Assembly (NCBI GenBank): GCA_009739215.1 | Contig: VSJF01000015.1 | Location: forward strand, 207,932 to 271,931 | DNA length: 64,000 nucleotides | Direction: 5' to 3' | From: Floccularia luteovirens | Lineage: Eukaryota; Basidiomycota; Agaricomycetes; Agaricales; Squamanitaceae | In this document: positions 22,760 to 32,991 of the stretch, piece by piece | Layout of the letters: each line of letters opens with the position of its first letter | Numbering within the stretch: position 1 is the first letter of the stretch | Translations under genes and position numbers: made by a program | Notes under the pieces: generated by a model | What the model was told of the DNA's origin: nothing | What the model saw: only the letters and a program-made list of their open reading frames with translations | Databases searched by the model: none

Positions 22760-22876
22760 GGTGATGTGGGGCAATAGGCTGCTATGAGAGAGTGGCTAAA
22801 GGAGGGGTGTTGAGGTATGAAACCTGCTAATTGGTTTGGCTCAATAGCACCAGTCCTTTTGGTGAGACTTTTCTAC

Positions 22877-23265
22877 TGTAAAGGCAACTGGGCAGTTTGC
22901 ACAGTGTGTGTTTCAAAGTGTCACAACAGGCTGTGAAACAGGAAGCACGTCGAACTGGACAGGAAATCCAAAGTTATTATATTGTAAAGTATACATATTC
23001 TATCTACTCACCTGGACAGGAAATCCAAAGAGAAAAGTCTAAGGATTTCTGTCCAGGGGTATTGCTATATATGTGGATAAAAATAGAAGAGGTATTGAAG
23101 GAGGGTTACTATCTTAGATGGGTGGCAACCTTAGTAACTGTATCTAAATATATAACTCCTTGATAGTAAGCATGTTGAAGTTGTATTGAGGGTAGGAAGT
23201 GGTGTTGAGGTATTGCTGAGTGGTTTTGAAGGGTTCGAAAGGTTGAACTTGGGGTATCCCTTACA
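22877..23265 (-). repeat. Chromovirus LTR (upstream copy on the minus strand)
   Basis: 389 bases, TGTAAAGGCAACTGGG to TCCCTTACA. Differs from 17365-17753 by 21 transitions and one transversion. Six sites read CA in one copy and TG in the other. Confidence 0.9.
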
Positions 23266-23614
23266 CTATCTACAGCTGAAGCAGAATATGTGGCAGGAAT
23301 GCATACTGCAAAACAAGTATTATGGCACTACTCACTATTCAATAAACTCAACATACCTCAATCAATGTGCTCAGAAATTCTCTCAGACAATAGAGCTGTC
23401 ATTGTGATCATGCACTACCCAGAATTTCATACACGAATGAAATATTTTGACATCGCATTGCACTTCCTTTGAGATCTCATTCAAAAAGAGACAATTGAGA
23501 TAACTTACATATTGACACACAAAAATCTTGCAGATATCCTAACAAAGGCCTTATCAAGAAAGGTACACAAAGATCTCACTTACAAGATTGGAGTAATACC
23601 CAATCAAGGTGGAG
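23266..23614 (+). pseudogene. Copia RNase H C-terminal end
   Basis: Plus-strand end of a Ty1/Copia polyprotein: LSTAEAEYVAG, ILSDNRAVI, then after one TGA (CGA expected) DLIQKETIEITYILTHKNLADILTKAL. It ends in GGTGGAG just before the Copia LTR at 23615, the expected polypurine position. The chromovirus LTR cuts it off at its left side in mid-frame. Confidence 0.85.
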
Positions 23615-23837
23615 TGTTGTAGATAGTAACACACAGTAGATAGCAATGCGCAGCCTCACTCAAAGGCTGTGCCCCATGTAGCGCCTAATACTGCTTATTA
23701 GTGCTTGGGTATTATATTTATTAGAACAGCCAAAAGGCTATAACATTCATTAGTATTTAAGTAGATACATGACACATAGTCTACATCAATATTACATTCA
23801 TTTTATCTATAAACTTCCCTCTACTGCACCTCAGTCA
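23615..23837 (+). mobile_element. Copia 3' LTR
   Basis: TGTTGTAGATAG to CACCTCAGTCA, partner of 14123-14373. The exact end (23833 or 23837) is uncertain because the flanks give no duplication. It is the right border of the repeat block. Confidence 0.75.
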
Positions 23838-24604
23838 AGACTAGTTATGTAAGCAAAAAGCGGAGCAACAAACAATTAAAGGTAATAAACAGGGCTTATA
23901 CTGCCCTTGGTTATTCCAACAAGTTTCCCAGCTGGAGTCCAGCTGGAAATCATGTTGAACCAGTATTGATCAATTATGTCACAACCACACAAAAGTCATA
24001 TGTGACTGTAACCTGTAGAGCATTTGGCGGTGTATCTAAGACAAAATGATTAAAGGAGATACTTATCCGATAGGGAGCTGTGTCTCCATATAGACATAGC
24101 TGTGACCAAGGAAAGCGCAAACACTATACACAACACCAGCAGATTATCTGGAAAGCGGCAAAAAATTAATGTGTGGTAGGGCTGTCAGAACAAGATTCTC
24201 ACGGTCAACTACCAGCTAACTCCAGAGCGCGTTTTCACTGGGCATTAGGCCAAACCTCCATTTATGTCTGGACATGGCTCTAGCCTTCTGGTCAAGTAAA
24301 TATTGTCCGGATGGTGGCTCCTGGCCTTTTCAAAAAATTGGTCCACGTTGTCCGGATTCGTTAACCCCGGCTTGTTTCGAAATTTCTGAAAAATCTGTTC
24401 GGATGAGTGTCAGGCCGCGCCTGCTATTATCCGGGGTCCTCATTCTCCTTGGTGTGTCTTAAGTCTTCTTGGGATCGTCATTGTCTGTTTCACTTGCTTC
24501 TTGGTCCCAAGTTGCTTGGCATGGAGTAATGGTCTGCCCTGGGCTTGCAATCCATCCGCATATAAAGGCCCAAGTACCTACACGAACCTACCGCCCCAAA
24601 CCTG
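23838..24604 (+). promoter_or_regulatory. Upstream region of the ATPase gene, with TATA box
   Basis: No gene seen. TATAAAGG at 24561-24568 lies about 40 bases before the ATPase ATG (24605), a normal core-promoter distance for a highly expressed fungal gene. GC content and CpG rise sharply from about 24200, marking the exit from repeats. Possible stress or pH elements were not identified with confidence. Confidence 0.55.
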
Positions 24605-27600
24605 ATGGGTATTTTTAATCGACGTTCAGACCTTAGACTTAGCAGTCGAACAGATACGACTCTCTCTGTTAACATCTCGCCTAAGAACCCAGACTTTTCA
24701 TCTGTCGCCCCCTCAGCCCATACACTCACTCCTGAACAACTTTTCGAAGACCTTGGAACTTCTCAGAATGATGGACTCTCAAAAAACGAAGCAGCCCAAC
24801 GTCTTGAAAGTTGTGGAGAGAATCTACTTCAAGGCCAGGGTGGTCTCTCAGCTTGGCGAGTTCTCCTAGGACAGTTGGGTAAGTCTCCTGAAATATCATC
24901 AATCCGTCTTGCTGATTTATAAGTTCAGCGAATGCGTTGACTATGGTTTTGCTTGCTGCATTGATCCTGAGCTTTGGTGTCCAGGACTTCGTTGAAGGGG
25001 CGGTCATCGCCGCCATTATTGTCTTCAACACAACGTTCGTTACACATAGCTTTTTCGTCGACCGAGCTCAAAGCTTACGTATTAATTGGTCTTTAGGGTC
25101 GGATTTTTCCAAGAATACCGTGCAGAGAAAACTATGGATTCTCTGCGCCAACTTTCGTCACCTACAGCCTTTGTCATTCGCAATGGAGAGGGTGTTCCAG
25201 TGCCTGCCAAGAACGTTGTTCCAGGTGCGTTTTGATCCTTCAATGAGAGTTATCGTTACTTAAACCGCTTGTTATGTAGGTGATCTCGTTCAGATCAAAG
25301 CTGGGGACGTTGTCCCGGCCGATGTAGGATCCATTACACCCATTATGTGTAACAATATGCTTATCGATCTCCGAATCAGTTACGGTTAATCACGATATCA
25401 AATCTAGAAATATCTGAGCAATTACTTACTGGCGAGTCTGTACCAGGTAAGTGCATTTCCTCACAGTGATATTTCAATCCTCACCCCTTCTGTAGTCGCA
25501 AAGAATATCGACACTTTCAGCAGTGATGAGATGGACCTTCCAATAGGCGATCGGCTCAACCTTTGCTATGCCTCAACCGTGGTGACCAAAGGACGAGGCA
25601 CTGGTATAACCATAGGGACCGGCATGAATACTCAAGTGAGCTCTACTTAGATGAAATAATTCTTTGACCATGTCATTTATGCTGTCCTCTCCTCTCTTAG
25701 ATTGGACGCATCGCGGATGCTATCAGTGGTAAGACTCCTGCTGCAGGCAACGAGGATGAGCAACGCCTACCATTTCTCAAGCGTATCGGCGAAAAGATTT
25801 TAGTGGCTCTGTAGGTTCCATCCATTGTTCGGATTTGTTACAAACTCATCTCTTTTAGTGGCCTTCGTTCCGGAACACCCCTTCAGATCAAATTAGCAAA
25901 GCTCGCATTCTGGTTGTTGGGATGCGCCGTCATCTTGGCAATTATTGTTTTCTCTGTTGCGAGATGGAGGGTTACCAACGAAGTCGCCCTCTATGCTATT
26001 GCAGTCGCCATTGCCATCATTCCCGAATCACTCATCGCAGTCTTGACCTTGACAATGGCTGTCGGGACGAGGCGTATGGCCAAAGAACACGTTATTGTCC
26101 GTAAATTGGGTGCTTTGGAAAATCTGGGAGGTGTTACGGACATTTGTAGCGATAAGACTGGCACTTTGACATTGGGTGAACATCTACCACATATTTTCCC
26201 TGGTCATGTATGCTCAAATGAACAATTTCAGGCAAAATGTCGGTTCGGAAATTTTGGCTCGCGGCTGATATTCAAAAAGCTGCTGAATTTACGGCAGAGA
26301 CCAATCAAGACGCACTCCAACCCACTGGCATTGTGCGCAGGGACAGCGACAATTCCGTTCTCGAGCCAGCTTCAATCAGTGAAAGTCTGGCACGAGCTGT
26401 CCATGTTGCCTCGCTGTGTAACGTCGCAACGTGAGTTGATTTGGTTAAGCTAGTGACATTACTTCTGAAAAAAAAAATTTTTTTCCAACGAAAGTATTCG
26501 GAAGAACTTGAAAGGAGAGTGGAAGTCCATTGGTGATCCTACAGAGGTCGCTCTTCAAGTTTTTGCTAGCAAACTCAAACTTGGTCGTTCGACCCTAACT
26601 TCCGATGCGCCTGAACCTGAAGAAAGAGCCGGAAGACCAGCTCTTGGTAAGGTCATAGAGTACATCGAAAAGGACAGAGTGCACTTCGATGATGAGAAGG
26701 AGACGATGGAGAGGAAGGCCAAGGCAAAGAGGTTTCAGCTTAAAGCGGAATTCCCATTTTCCAGTGAATTGAAGAGGATGACTACTATTTATGTGGATAG
26801 CGAGAATGAGAGCCAAGCGCTCGTTCTCATCAAGGGCGCGGTGCTTAACGCTTCCATGTCTTCATTCTATTACTGTATAGCTTACATTTACATTTTCAAG
26901 GCCGAACGCGTCCTGGAAGCAGCCACCTCCTATGTTCCAGCACCTGAGGAATATCCCGACGATACCGCACCTTTGACTGAAGAAATCCGGAACACATTCA
27001 TGGTCAAGGTTGAGGAATTCGCCTCCCAAGGTCTTCGTGTCATCGGTCTTGCATCTCGAACCATTCCCAATGTGAACATCGAAAGCATCTCGCGAGAGGA
27101 TGCTGAAAAGGACTTTATCTTCCGCGGACTGGTGGGTATCTTTGATCCCCCAAGGCCTGAGACACTGGGAGCAGTTCGGTCTTGTAAACAAGCTGGGATC
27201 GTGGTGCACATGTACGTTCGCGGTCATCTCTCAATTCCGAAAATTCAACTTTCTTTCTAATAGGCTAACTGGTGACCATGTCACAACTGCGAAGGCAATC
27301 GCTGAGGCAGTTGAAATCATATCACCTAACGCACCAGCAAGCGCCGTTATGACCGTAAGTTTAATTTTTTTTCGAGAAAAAAAAAAAAAAAGAAATATCT
27401 AAACCACATCCAGGCCACAGAGTTTGACAAGCTGACAGACCAAGAAATTGATGCGCTACCAGAACTCCCGCTCGTCATTGCGCGATGTGCACCAGAGACG
27501 AAAGTTCGCATGATTCATGCGGGGAAACGCCGCGGAAAGCATCTTTCTATGTCTGGTGACGGTGTCAACGACTCCCCTGCCCTGAAACTGGCCCCAGTTG

Positions 27601-28790
27601 GCATCGCTATGGGCATTGCTGGTTCCGACGTCGCAAAGGACGCATCCGATCTTGTCTTGACCGATGAGTGAGCGTCTTCACATCTCCAATCTGCATGACT
27701 CTTGTTGACCTAGTCAATCAGTAATTTCAATTCGATCGTCGTCGCCATTAGTGAGGGTCGCCGATTATTCACAAATATTCAGCGTTTCATAGTGCATCTC
27801 TTGACAATTAATGTCGCCGAAGTCATTACATTGATTATCGGCCTTTGTTTTTTGGACGAACTTGGATCTAGTGTTTTCCCTCTTAGCCCTATTGGCGTGC
27901 TATGGGTGAACATGGTAAGTGGAGTGTTCAACATTAGGATTACATTATATAGACCTGCTCGTTGCACAGGTCACGAGCTCGGCTCCTGCTTTTGGCCTCG
28001 GTTTAGAGAAAGCTCCTGCTGATTTGATGAGAAGGCCACCGCATTCGATCAAGGACGGTGTCTTCACCTGGCCTGTTATCATTGATTGTGTAGCTTATGG
28101 AATTGTCATGGGGGGCGTAGGCCTTATGAGCGTAAGTATATTCAATCCCCTTGTTTGTTCCTGAACTGACACTGAATTCATTCCGCAGTTCGTGATCGTC
28201 GTTTATGGTAATGGCAACGGGGATCTTGGTCGGGATTGTAACCATTCTGCCAGTTATATCTGCGAGACTGTTTTCAGGGCGAGATCCACGACATTTGCCA
28301 CCCTCATTGTAGCAATTTCCCTCTATGGTCTGGAGCTGAAATCCTGTGAGTCCTTGACCGTGACATTCAGAAAGTCAACCGCTAAATGGTTCCTTTCTAT
28401 CCCTTTAGTCGATCGGTCCTTGTTCTCTTTAACACCTGGCCGATTCTTTGTCAAGGATATATTAGCAAATCCCGTCCTGCTGTGGTCAGTTGTTGGCGGA
28501 GTGATTAGCGCCGTTTTACGTGAGTTGTTATTTCCCTCCTTTGCTCCATATTATAATACGAATTAACCATTGGCACAGCGGTCTATATCCCTGGTTTCAA
28601 CACGAGAGTCTTTTATCAGAGTGGCATCAGTTGGGAATGGGGCATCGTGGTGGGCATGTCGGTCGTGTTCGTGATCTGGTGCGAAATTTGGAAGCTTATA
28701 CGACGGCCGCTGTACAAGCGATGGTCTCCAGCGATTGTCGAACCCTTAGCAATCGAAGAACGGACGGAGAAGCGTCACAATGCGGTGTAA
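24605..28790 (+). CDS. ENA1: ENA-type Na+/K+-exporting P-type ATPase (class IID)
   Basis: Exons: 24605-24878, 24929-25034, 25097-25224, 25280-25323, 25380-25446, 25496-25635, 25701-25810, 25859-26175, 26232-26430, 26495-26840, 26901-27211, 27264-27354, 27414-27667, 27722-27914, 27970-28131, 28189-28345, 28409-28519 and 28579-28790. All 17 introns are GT-AG, and the joined frame is open for 1073 residues, the usual ENA length. Visible motifs: N-terminal cation-ATPase domain (LSKNEAAQRLES), actuator TGES near residue 203, membrane motif IPESLIAVLTLTMAVG, phosphorylation site CSDKTGT near residue 388, nucleotide-binding KGA, TGD near 683 and GDGVND near 760, then C-terminal membrane helices. The IPES motif and SDKTGTLTLGKM fit fungal ENA pumps, which export Na+ or K+ at the plasma membrane at high pH or salt. 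Exact ion choice cannot be read. It stands alone between dead repeats and decayed genes. Confidence 0.92.
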
Positions 28791-29429
28791 CGTGATGATT
28801 GGAACTGGATATCGGCTCCGACTTGACACCCGCAGGTCCCATTACTCAACTAGAATGCTATCTGTCTGCCGCGCATATGAAATAGAATTTCCTCGCTCAA
28901 GCTGTCTTTGAAAGCATGGCTGTTCGTAGAACCGTACCCACCAAAAGCGCAAAGGCCGCAGTGTTGTTTTATAGACGAGCACCCAGGCTGTTATGAGAAC
29001 CGGGATTTTCGGTAAAATTGAAGATCGAAGAACATTTGTCTGACAGCAGCATTGGGGAGATGCCGCAGAGACAGTTAATTCCCTAGTTCCAAGATACTAG
29101 GGAGCCGGCATGTTGACATGATGATATACCGACTACAAACAGGTTTGATTAGACATGGCGGGAAGAGAAGGAAATCCCAACCAACCAGAAAACAGCACTC
29201 AACAAATTAGTTATTGCCATGAAAAAGCAAAACTAAGAATTGGCTTGCCGCTCCTTACAAATGGTCGCTTAAGCCGTGGTCCACGGTTAAAGTGGTATTT
29301 CTGGCAAAGTCAGAAACAAGAGAAGGGAACCAATGATGTCAGATCCAAAGCAGATTCCGAAGAATCCATATCACAGGCAAAATGTACAGGTGCACAAGCT
29401 CACCATAATAAATGGGGACGACTATATCG
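28791..29429. other. ATPase 3' flank, no gene seen
   Basis: Ordinary composition. A plus-strand frame at 29155-29505 partly overlaps antisense sequence of the proteasome relic and has no recognised motif, so it is not reported as a gene. Confidence 0.5.
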
Positions 29430-30290
29430 CCAGATGGTCTTGAACTTCTTCCTCGGTCAATTTTCGAAATGTGGCTTTGAACGGCCAGTCCGGCCTCCAG
29501 TTTAGCCTTGTTGCAATTCAGCAGTTGTTGGACTAATCGGAATAGTCAACTTCGATGGTCTTCTCGGTCATTTGGCCTTCGAACCCTTCTTTGAGCGTCA
29601 AAAATGACGCTGAATGGCGTCGTTGAACATTACCCACACCTGGTTGAACAAATGCAAATGAAAAACCGCTAGGGAAATAAAGACATGACGTGAAATTTGC
29701 GCACTGTGATCTCAGAAACGTCTCTATATCATCATGTTCTTTCCACTAATACTTGCTTTCTGCATCCAGAAAGAACAGTGACGATCACCTGATAGAGGAA
29801 TGAGCCCCAATGACTAGCTCAACCTGTGATCAAGAAAGAAGGCGAGGTGCGGCGTCACACTTGTACACTGCGTATCGGCACCTATGCCACTTAACCCCCA
29901 GTCACCAAGGATCCTTGTAAGGCTTGTTGCATTGATAGCGGCGATTTCTCATGTTGGGCGGGTATTCATCACAGATCTTCCAGTATGCTTGACCGCCCTT
30001 GCGTGTTTGTGACAACTATTCGGAAGTCGTGTCCTACACGATTCTGGTATTTGGAAATATCACAGCGTTTCCTTGACCGCGGAATCGTTGCTTTAAGATA
30101 GATGTCTTCTTTTCAGTTGCAATCACAATCCCATTCGAAGTCATATGTCTGTTCATACCGTTGGTTCCGAAACTTTGTAGGTCCCTGAGCTACCGCAGCA
30201 AGTGCATATTCGGTTTGAACAAGTTTCCCATTTGGGTGAGGAGACGGGGCGTTGAAGACAATAACTGGGAGTGAAACAACAATACTTGGA
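29430..30290 (-). pseudogene. PRE8: Decayed proteasome subunit alpha-2 gene
   Basis: On the minus strand, in correct order but in shifting frames: PNGKLVQTEYALAAVAQGPT (about 30240-30185; compare the PSGKLVQIEYALAAV signature of alpha-2), NGIVIATEKKTSIL (about 30130-30090), HDFRIVVT, then AYWKICDEYPPNM (about 29985-29945), SASFLTLKEGFEGQMTEKTIEV (split, about 29615-29550) and FRKLTEEEVQDHLA near the end (about 29470-29430). These are successive blocks of the alpha-2 ring subunit of the 20S proteasome. Frameshifts and a stop directly after ATEKK-like sequence show it is dead, and the middle third is barely readable. Spacing suggests intron positions were kept, so it is a decayed genomic copy rather than a retrocopy. 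The functional gene must lie elsewhere. Confidence 0.75.
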
Positions 30291-30438
30291 ATCCTTTCTT
30301 TGGGGGCAAGGGTGGTGCATCATTTGTATGAATTAAGATTGGAACTGTCCATGGAATAAAATGCTACAAAGCTGAGGAAGAATAATCAGAAAGGATGGAA
30401 TGAGACCCGGACACGAAGGTTAACACACCTGCTATAAG

Positions 30439-31732
30439 TTACTCTCCAGAACGCCCAGCATCCCTGCTTTGATCCCCGTGAACAGGATTTCTCATGACCA
30501 TCATTGTATCAGAGTTTGTACGATGGAATCCGTGAGCACCATGGTCTGTATCCACACTTAAACCAACGTCTAAAGACAGTGGATTTCCCGCTTCGACCGT
30601 CTCGTGTGCGAAGCTGCCATCCTTCTCATCTATTGTTTCTGTATCTTCATCCTTGCTTAAATCGATGCTGGTATTATCACGTGGACTTGGTGGTGCGCTT
30701 CGGGACCGCAAAAAGCCAAGCCCTTTCAATGAAATCGGTTTGAAGAGTCCGTGCCTATATCCATGTGTGGGTGTAGGGGCTATAGGAACGACTGTTTGCT
30801 GTGCCGAGTTTGCAGGTCCCGGAGCCAGGCTCCCGCTAGCTTGGTCTTGTTGTGCGAGGACGGGTGGGGGAACTTGATATGGGTCTCCATTGGCGCCTTG
30901 ACGATCGAACTCATCGTAAATTTCTTCACCAATAAGTTCTGTATGGAAATGTACATTAGTATGGATCGGATGGGGGTGGGAGGGTTGAGAAATGTGGTTT
31001 CAAGAGACATGAGTAAGCAATTAAGATCTCGCAGACAGAATGACAAACCTTCAAGTATGTCTTCAAGTGTGATGATACCAAGAGGCATCACAGCTGGATC
31101 GAATCCTTGTAAAAACTATGATAGGGAAATTTGTTAATTACTCCCCTTTTTACACGTTATGATCGAGCAGAACTTACTTCCTCGGCGCCTTTCTTTGCTA
31201 AAACCGCATCTGCTGGCATATTTGGTTCAAGCATTGACATAGACGTCATCCCGGCTGCCACTCTGGGTAACTGGAAACTGGTTCTCTTGACGCGTTTTCC
31301 ATCATCTAAGCTCGATTTTCTAACTCCATCCAATACGTCGCCTTTGCGCAACCCGCCACCAACAGCAACGCCACTATCTATCTTTTCCTTCTCACCACCA
31401 GCGGTCGCAAAATCCATCTCCAATACGCCCGGATGAACTTCCTGCTTTTTCGAGAAAGCGCCCACTGTCCCTCCTTGTCCGGCACCTTCCTCAATATCTC
31501 GTGCGCCATGCTTCTTGGATCGTTTGCTACTCAATTTCTTCACAATCCCTCTTTTCTTCTTTCTACTAGCCAAGGTCTTGTCATCATCGGTACCCTCGCC
31601 ATCTCCACTACTACTACTCTCCGGTTCTTCTTCATCGTGATCAGAGTCCGTATCAGTGTCGTCACCCATTCCAACGCGTTCCATGAGACGCTTGGTCAAT
31701 CCACGCTTGACTGCTTTCTTGACACTAGCTGC
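30439..31732 (-). pseudogene. MAM3: 5'-truncated CNNM/Mam3-type transporter gene (C-terminal part only)
   Basis: Three exons join in frame: 31178-31732, 31049-31115 and 30439-30938 (374 codons with stop). The first preserved exon follows an intron acceptor (TTTAG) and begins AASVKKAVKRGLTKRLMERVG, continuing into an acidic/basic low-complexity loop. The exon junctions rebuild FLQGFDPAVMPLGIITLEDI and then LEELIGEEIYDEFD, the hallmark of the second CBS domain in fungal Mam3 proteins. A Pro/Ser-rich tail follows. The DUF21 membrane domain and first CBS half, which should precede it, are absent: only 29 bases separate it from the VMA9 stop codon. Mam3 is a vacuolar membrane protein of metal homeostasis. 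This remnant lacks any membrane segment, so it is probably a pseudogene despite its open frame. Confidence 0.75.
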
Positions 31733-31761
31733 CTAAAGAGTTTCGCCGCATTCCATTACTC

Positions 31762-32084
31762 TCAGTGTTTCCCAGAACGTACGGGTGCTGCGTCACAAGT
31801 TTAACGTCATTTTTGACAAAGTTTACGGGTAAGCTCGACACGCACCAATGAGAGGATGCAATTGAGCCATGTAAGTCACCATCCACATCAAGTAGCAGGA
31901 TGCCAGCGCCAACATGAGCGCAGTGCGTATCGTTCTGTCCATTGGATAACCATTAACGTTCATTTGCGGGAATCTCTAGGTAAGCATACACTTATTGAGG
32001 GCCCTTTGGCACAAACAGCGCTGCTGCTGTCATGAGCCCAGCTGTGGCGACGAAGGCAAAGAGGACTGGGAGTATTGAAGGCAT
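31762..32084 (-). CDS. VMA9: V-type ATPase subunit e (Vo sector)
   Basis: Exons 31996-32084, 31846-31934 and 31762-31787 give 67 residues, the normal length for this tiny subunit. The protein has two membrane helices: MPSILPVLFAFVATAGLMTA, then ALMLALASCYLMWMVTY, with the family blocks VPKGPQ and MAQLHPLIAPVR. It sits in the Vo membrane ring of the vacuolar proton pump and is needed for its assembly. Intron 2 (31788-31845) is GT-AG. Intron 1 (31935-31995) begins ATAAGT instead of GTAAGT and ends CAG; the joined codons P-Q-T-I-R are correct only with this AT-AG boundary, since the nearest GT would leave an in-frame TAA. Either this intron is a rare AT-AG type or the donor is mutated. Confidence 0.8.
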
Positions 32085-32896
32085 TTCGAACAGCGGACAA
32101 ACGGTAGCTGCTGGTTGAGTTGAAGCTTAGTGTGTGGGAACTTCATCATGGCTGTCCCGGCTTGAACGAAAGCAGTCTTGGGTTGACACTGGCAAGATTC
32201 GAGTTCAATAGGATCCCACTCAATTCATCCCCCAAAGGTCAACCCTGTCATTATGCACTGATCCGATTGAAGAACTGAAGCTCAAATAATGATGTTTACC
32301 ATATTTACAAGAGCGGCATGGCTTAATTGAAGAGTCCATGACTACTAACTTCGAGTCACACGTTCTACTCTAAAGTCCTACAGGAACCTTCAACTCGACA
32401 CTCGGGGATCCATATGGCTGGCTACTCCCACTGCTATAGCGAATTTGATCTTCCCGCTTAACCTACTTGGCCGGCGAACATCCTTAGACGACACTGTCCT
32501 CCGTACGGGCAAAAGCCAGCTTAAAGATCACTTTTGCATGGAAGCCTCACTGCTTCCCTAAATATCATGCCCCAGTGCAAGCCTTTTACCATACAGCCCA
32601 ACTCTACATATGTAAGACAATTTAACACAGTCCCGTAGCCTTTTAATTATTTGGTGAAGACTTCCAATCAGATCAGGCTAGGGCAAACGAGAGTCCTTGT
32701 CGAATAATTGAAGGCATCACGCCGATACCCCGAGCCCGAGTGGCTAGCATGCCATTTGACCTCGAATATTGTGAGTACAACTAGCATAGAGACTTGAAGT
32801 TTATAAGTAAGTTTATTGATGTCGTCTTTTCCTTGCTATTCTGAACCCTCTGTGTGAAATTGAATATATGACAGTAACTAACTGTTGCGGAAGGCT
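32085..32896. other. Intergenic, no gene seen
   Basis: Balanced composition with CpG present, no long open frame and no protein block recognised on either strand. The first part is the divergent upstream region of VMA9. Confidence 0.45.
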
Positions 32897-32991
32897 AAGT
32901 GATTTTGATACAACAACATATGTATTGACCACTATCGCCTATCAATTGGCGCGTAACCACACGAGCCTATATCCTCATTCCATTTACCCAT
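32897..32991 (+). pseudogene. Stray 95-base NACHT fragment
   Basis: Starting near GTGATTTTGATACAACAACA, it matches NLR1 at about 35737-35812 with only a few differences, encoding SDFDTTTYVLTTIAYQLARN, a part of the NACHT domain after Walker A. It lies 1.6 kb upstream of NLR1 with no other NLR sequence around it. Too short to function; it marks a past duplication or a recombination break. Confidence 0.75.

Larger units (their letters stand above)
17365..23265 (-). mobile_element. Complete chromodomain Ty3/Gypsy element (chromovirus), inactive
   Basis: Two 389-base LTRs enclose minus-strand gag, protease, reverse transcriptase, RNase H, integrase and a chromodomain. The LTRs differ at about 22 positions, 21 of them transitions. 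There is no target-site duplication: the left flank (GGTAG) lies in a family A LTR, and the right flank (CTATC) lies in Copia RNase H. A family A LTR sits in integrase. Many CGA to TGA stops kill the polyprotein. Confidence 0.9.

Noticed and set aside
24490..25031. Minus-strand frames over the first ATPase exons
   Set aside because: Antisense to exons fixed by splice sites and P-type ATPase motifs.
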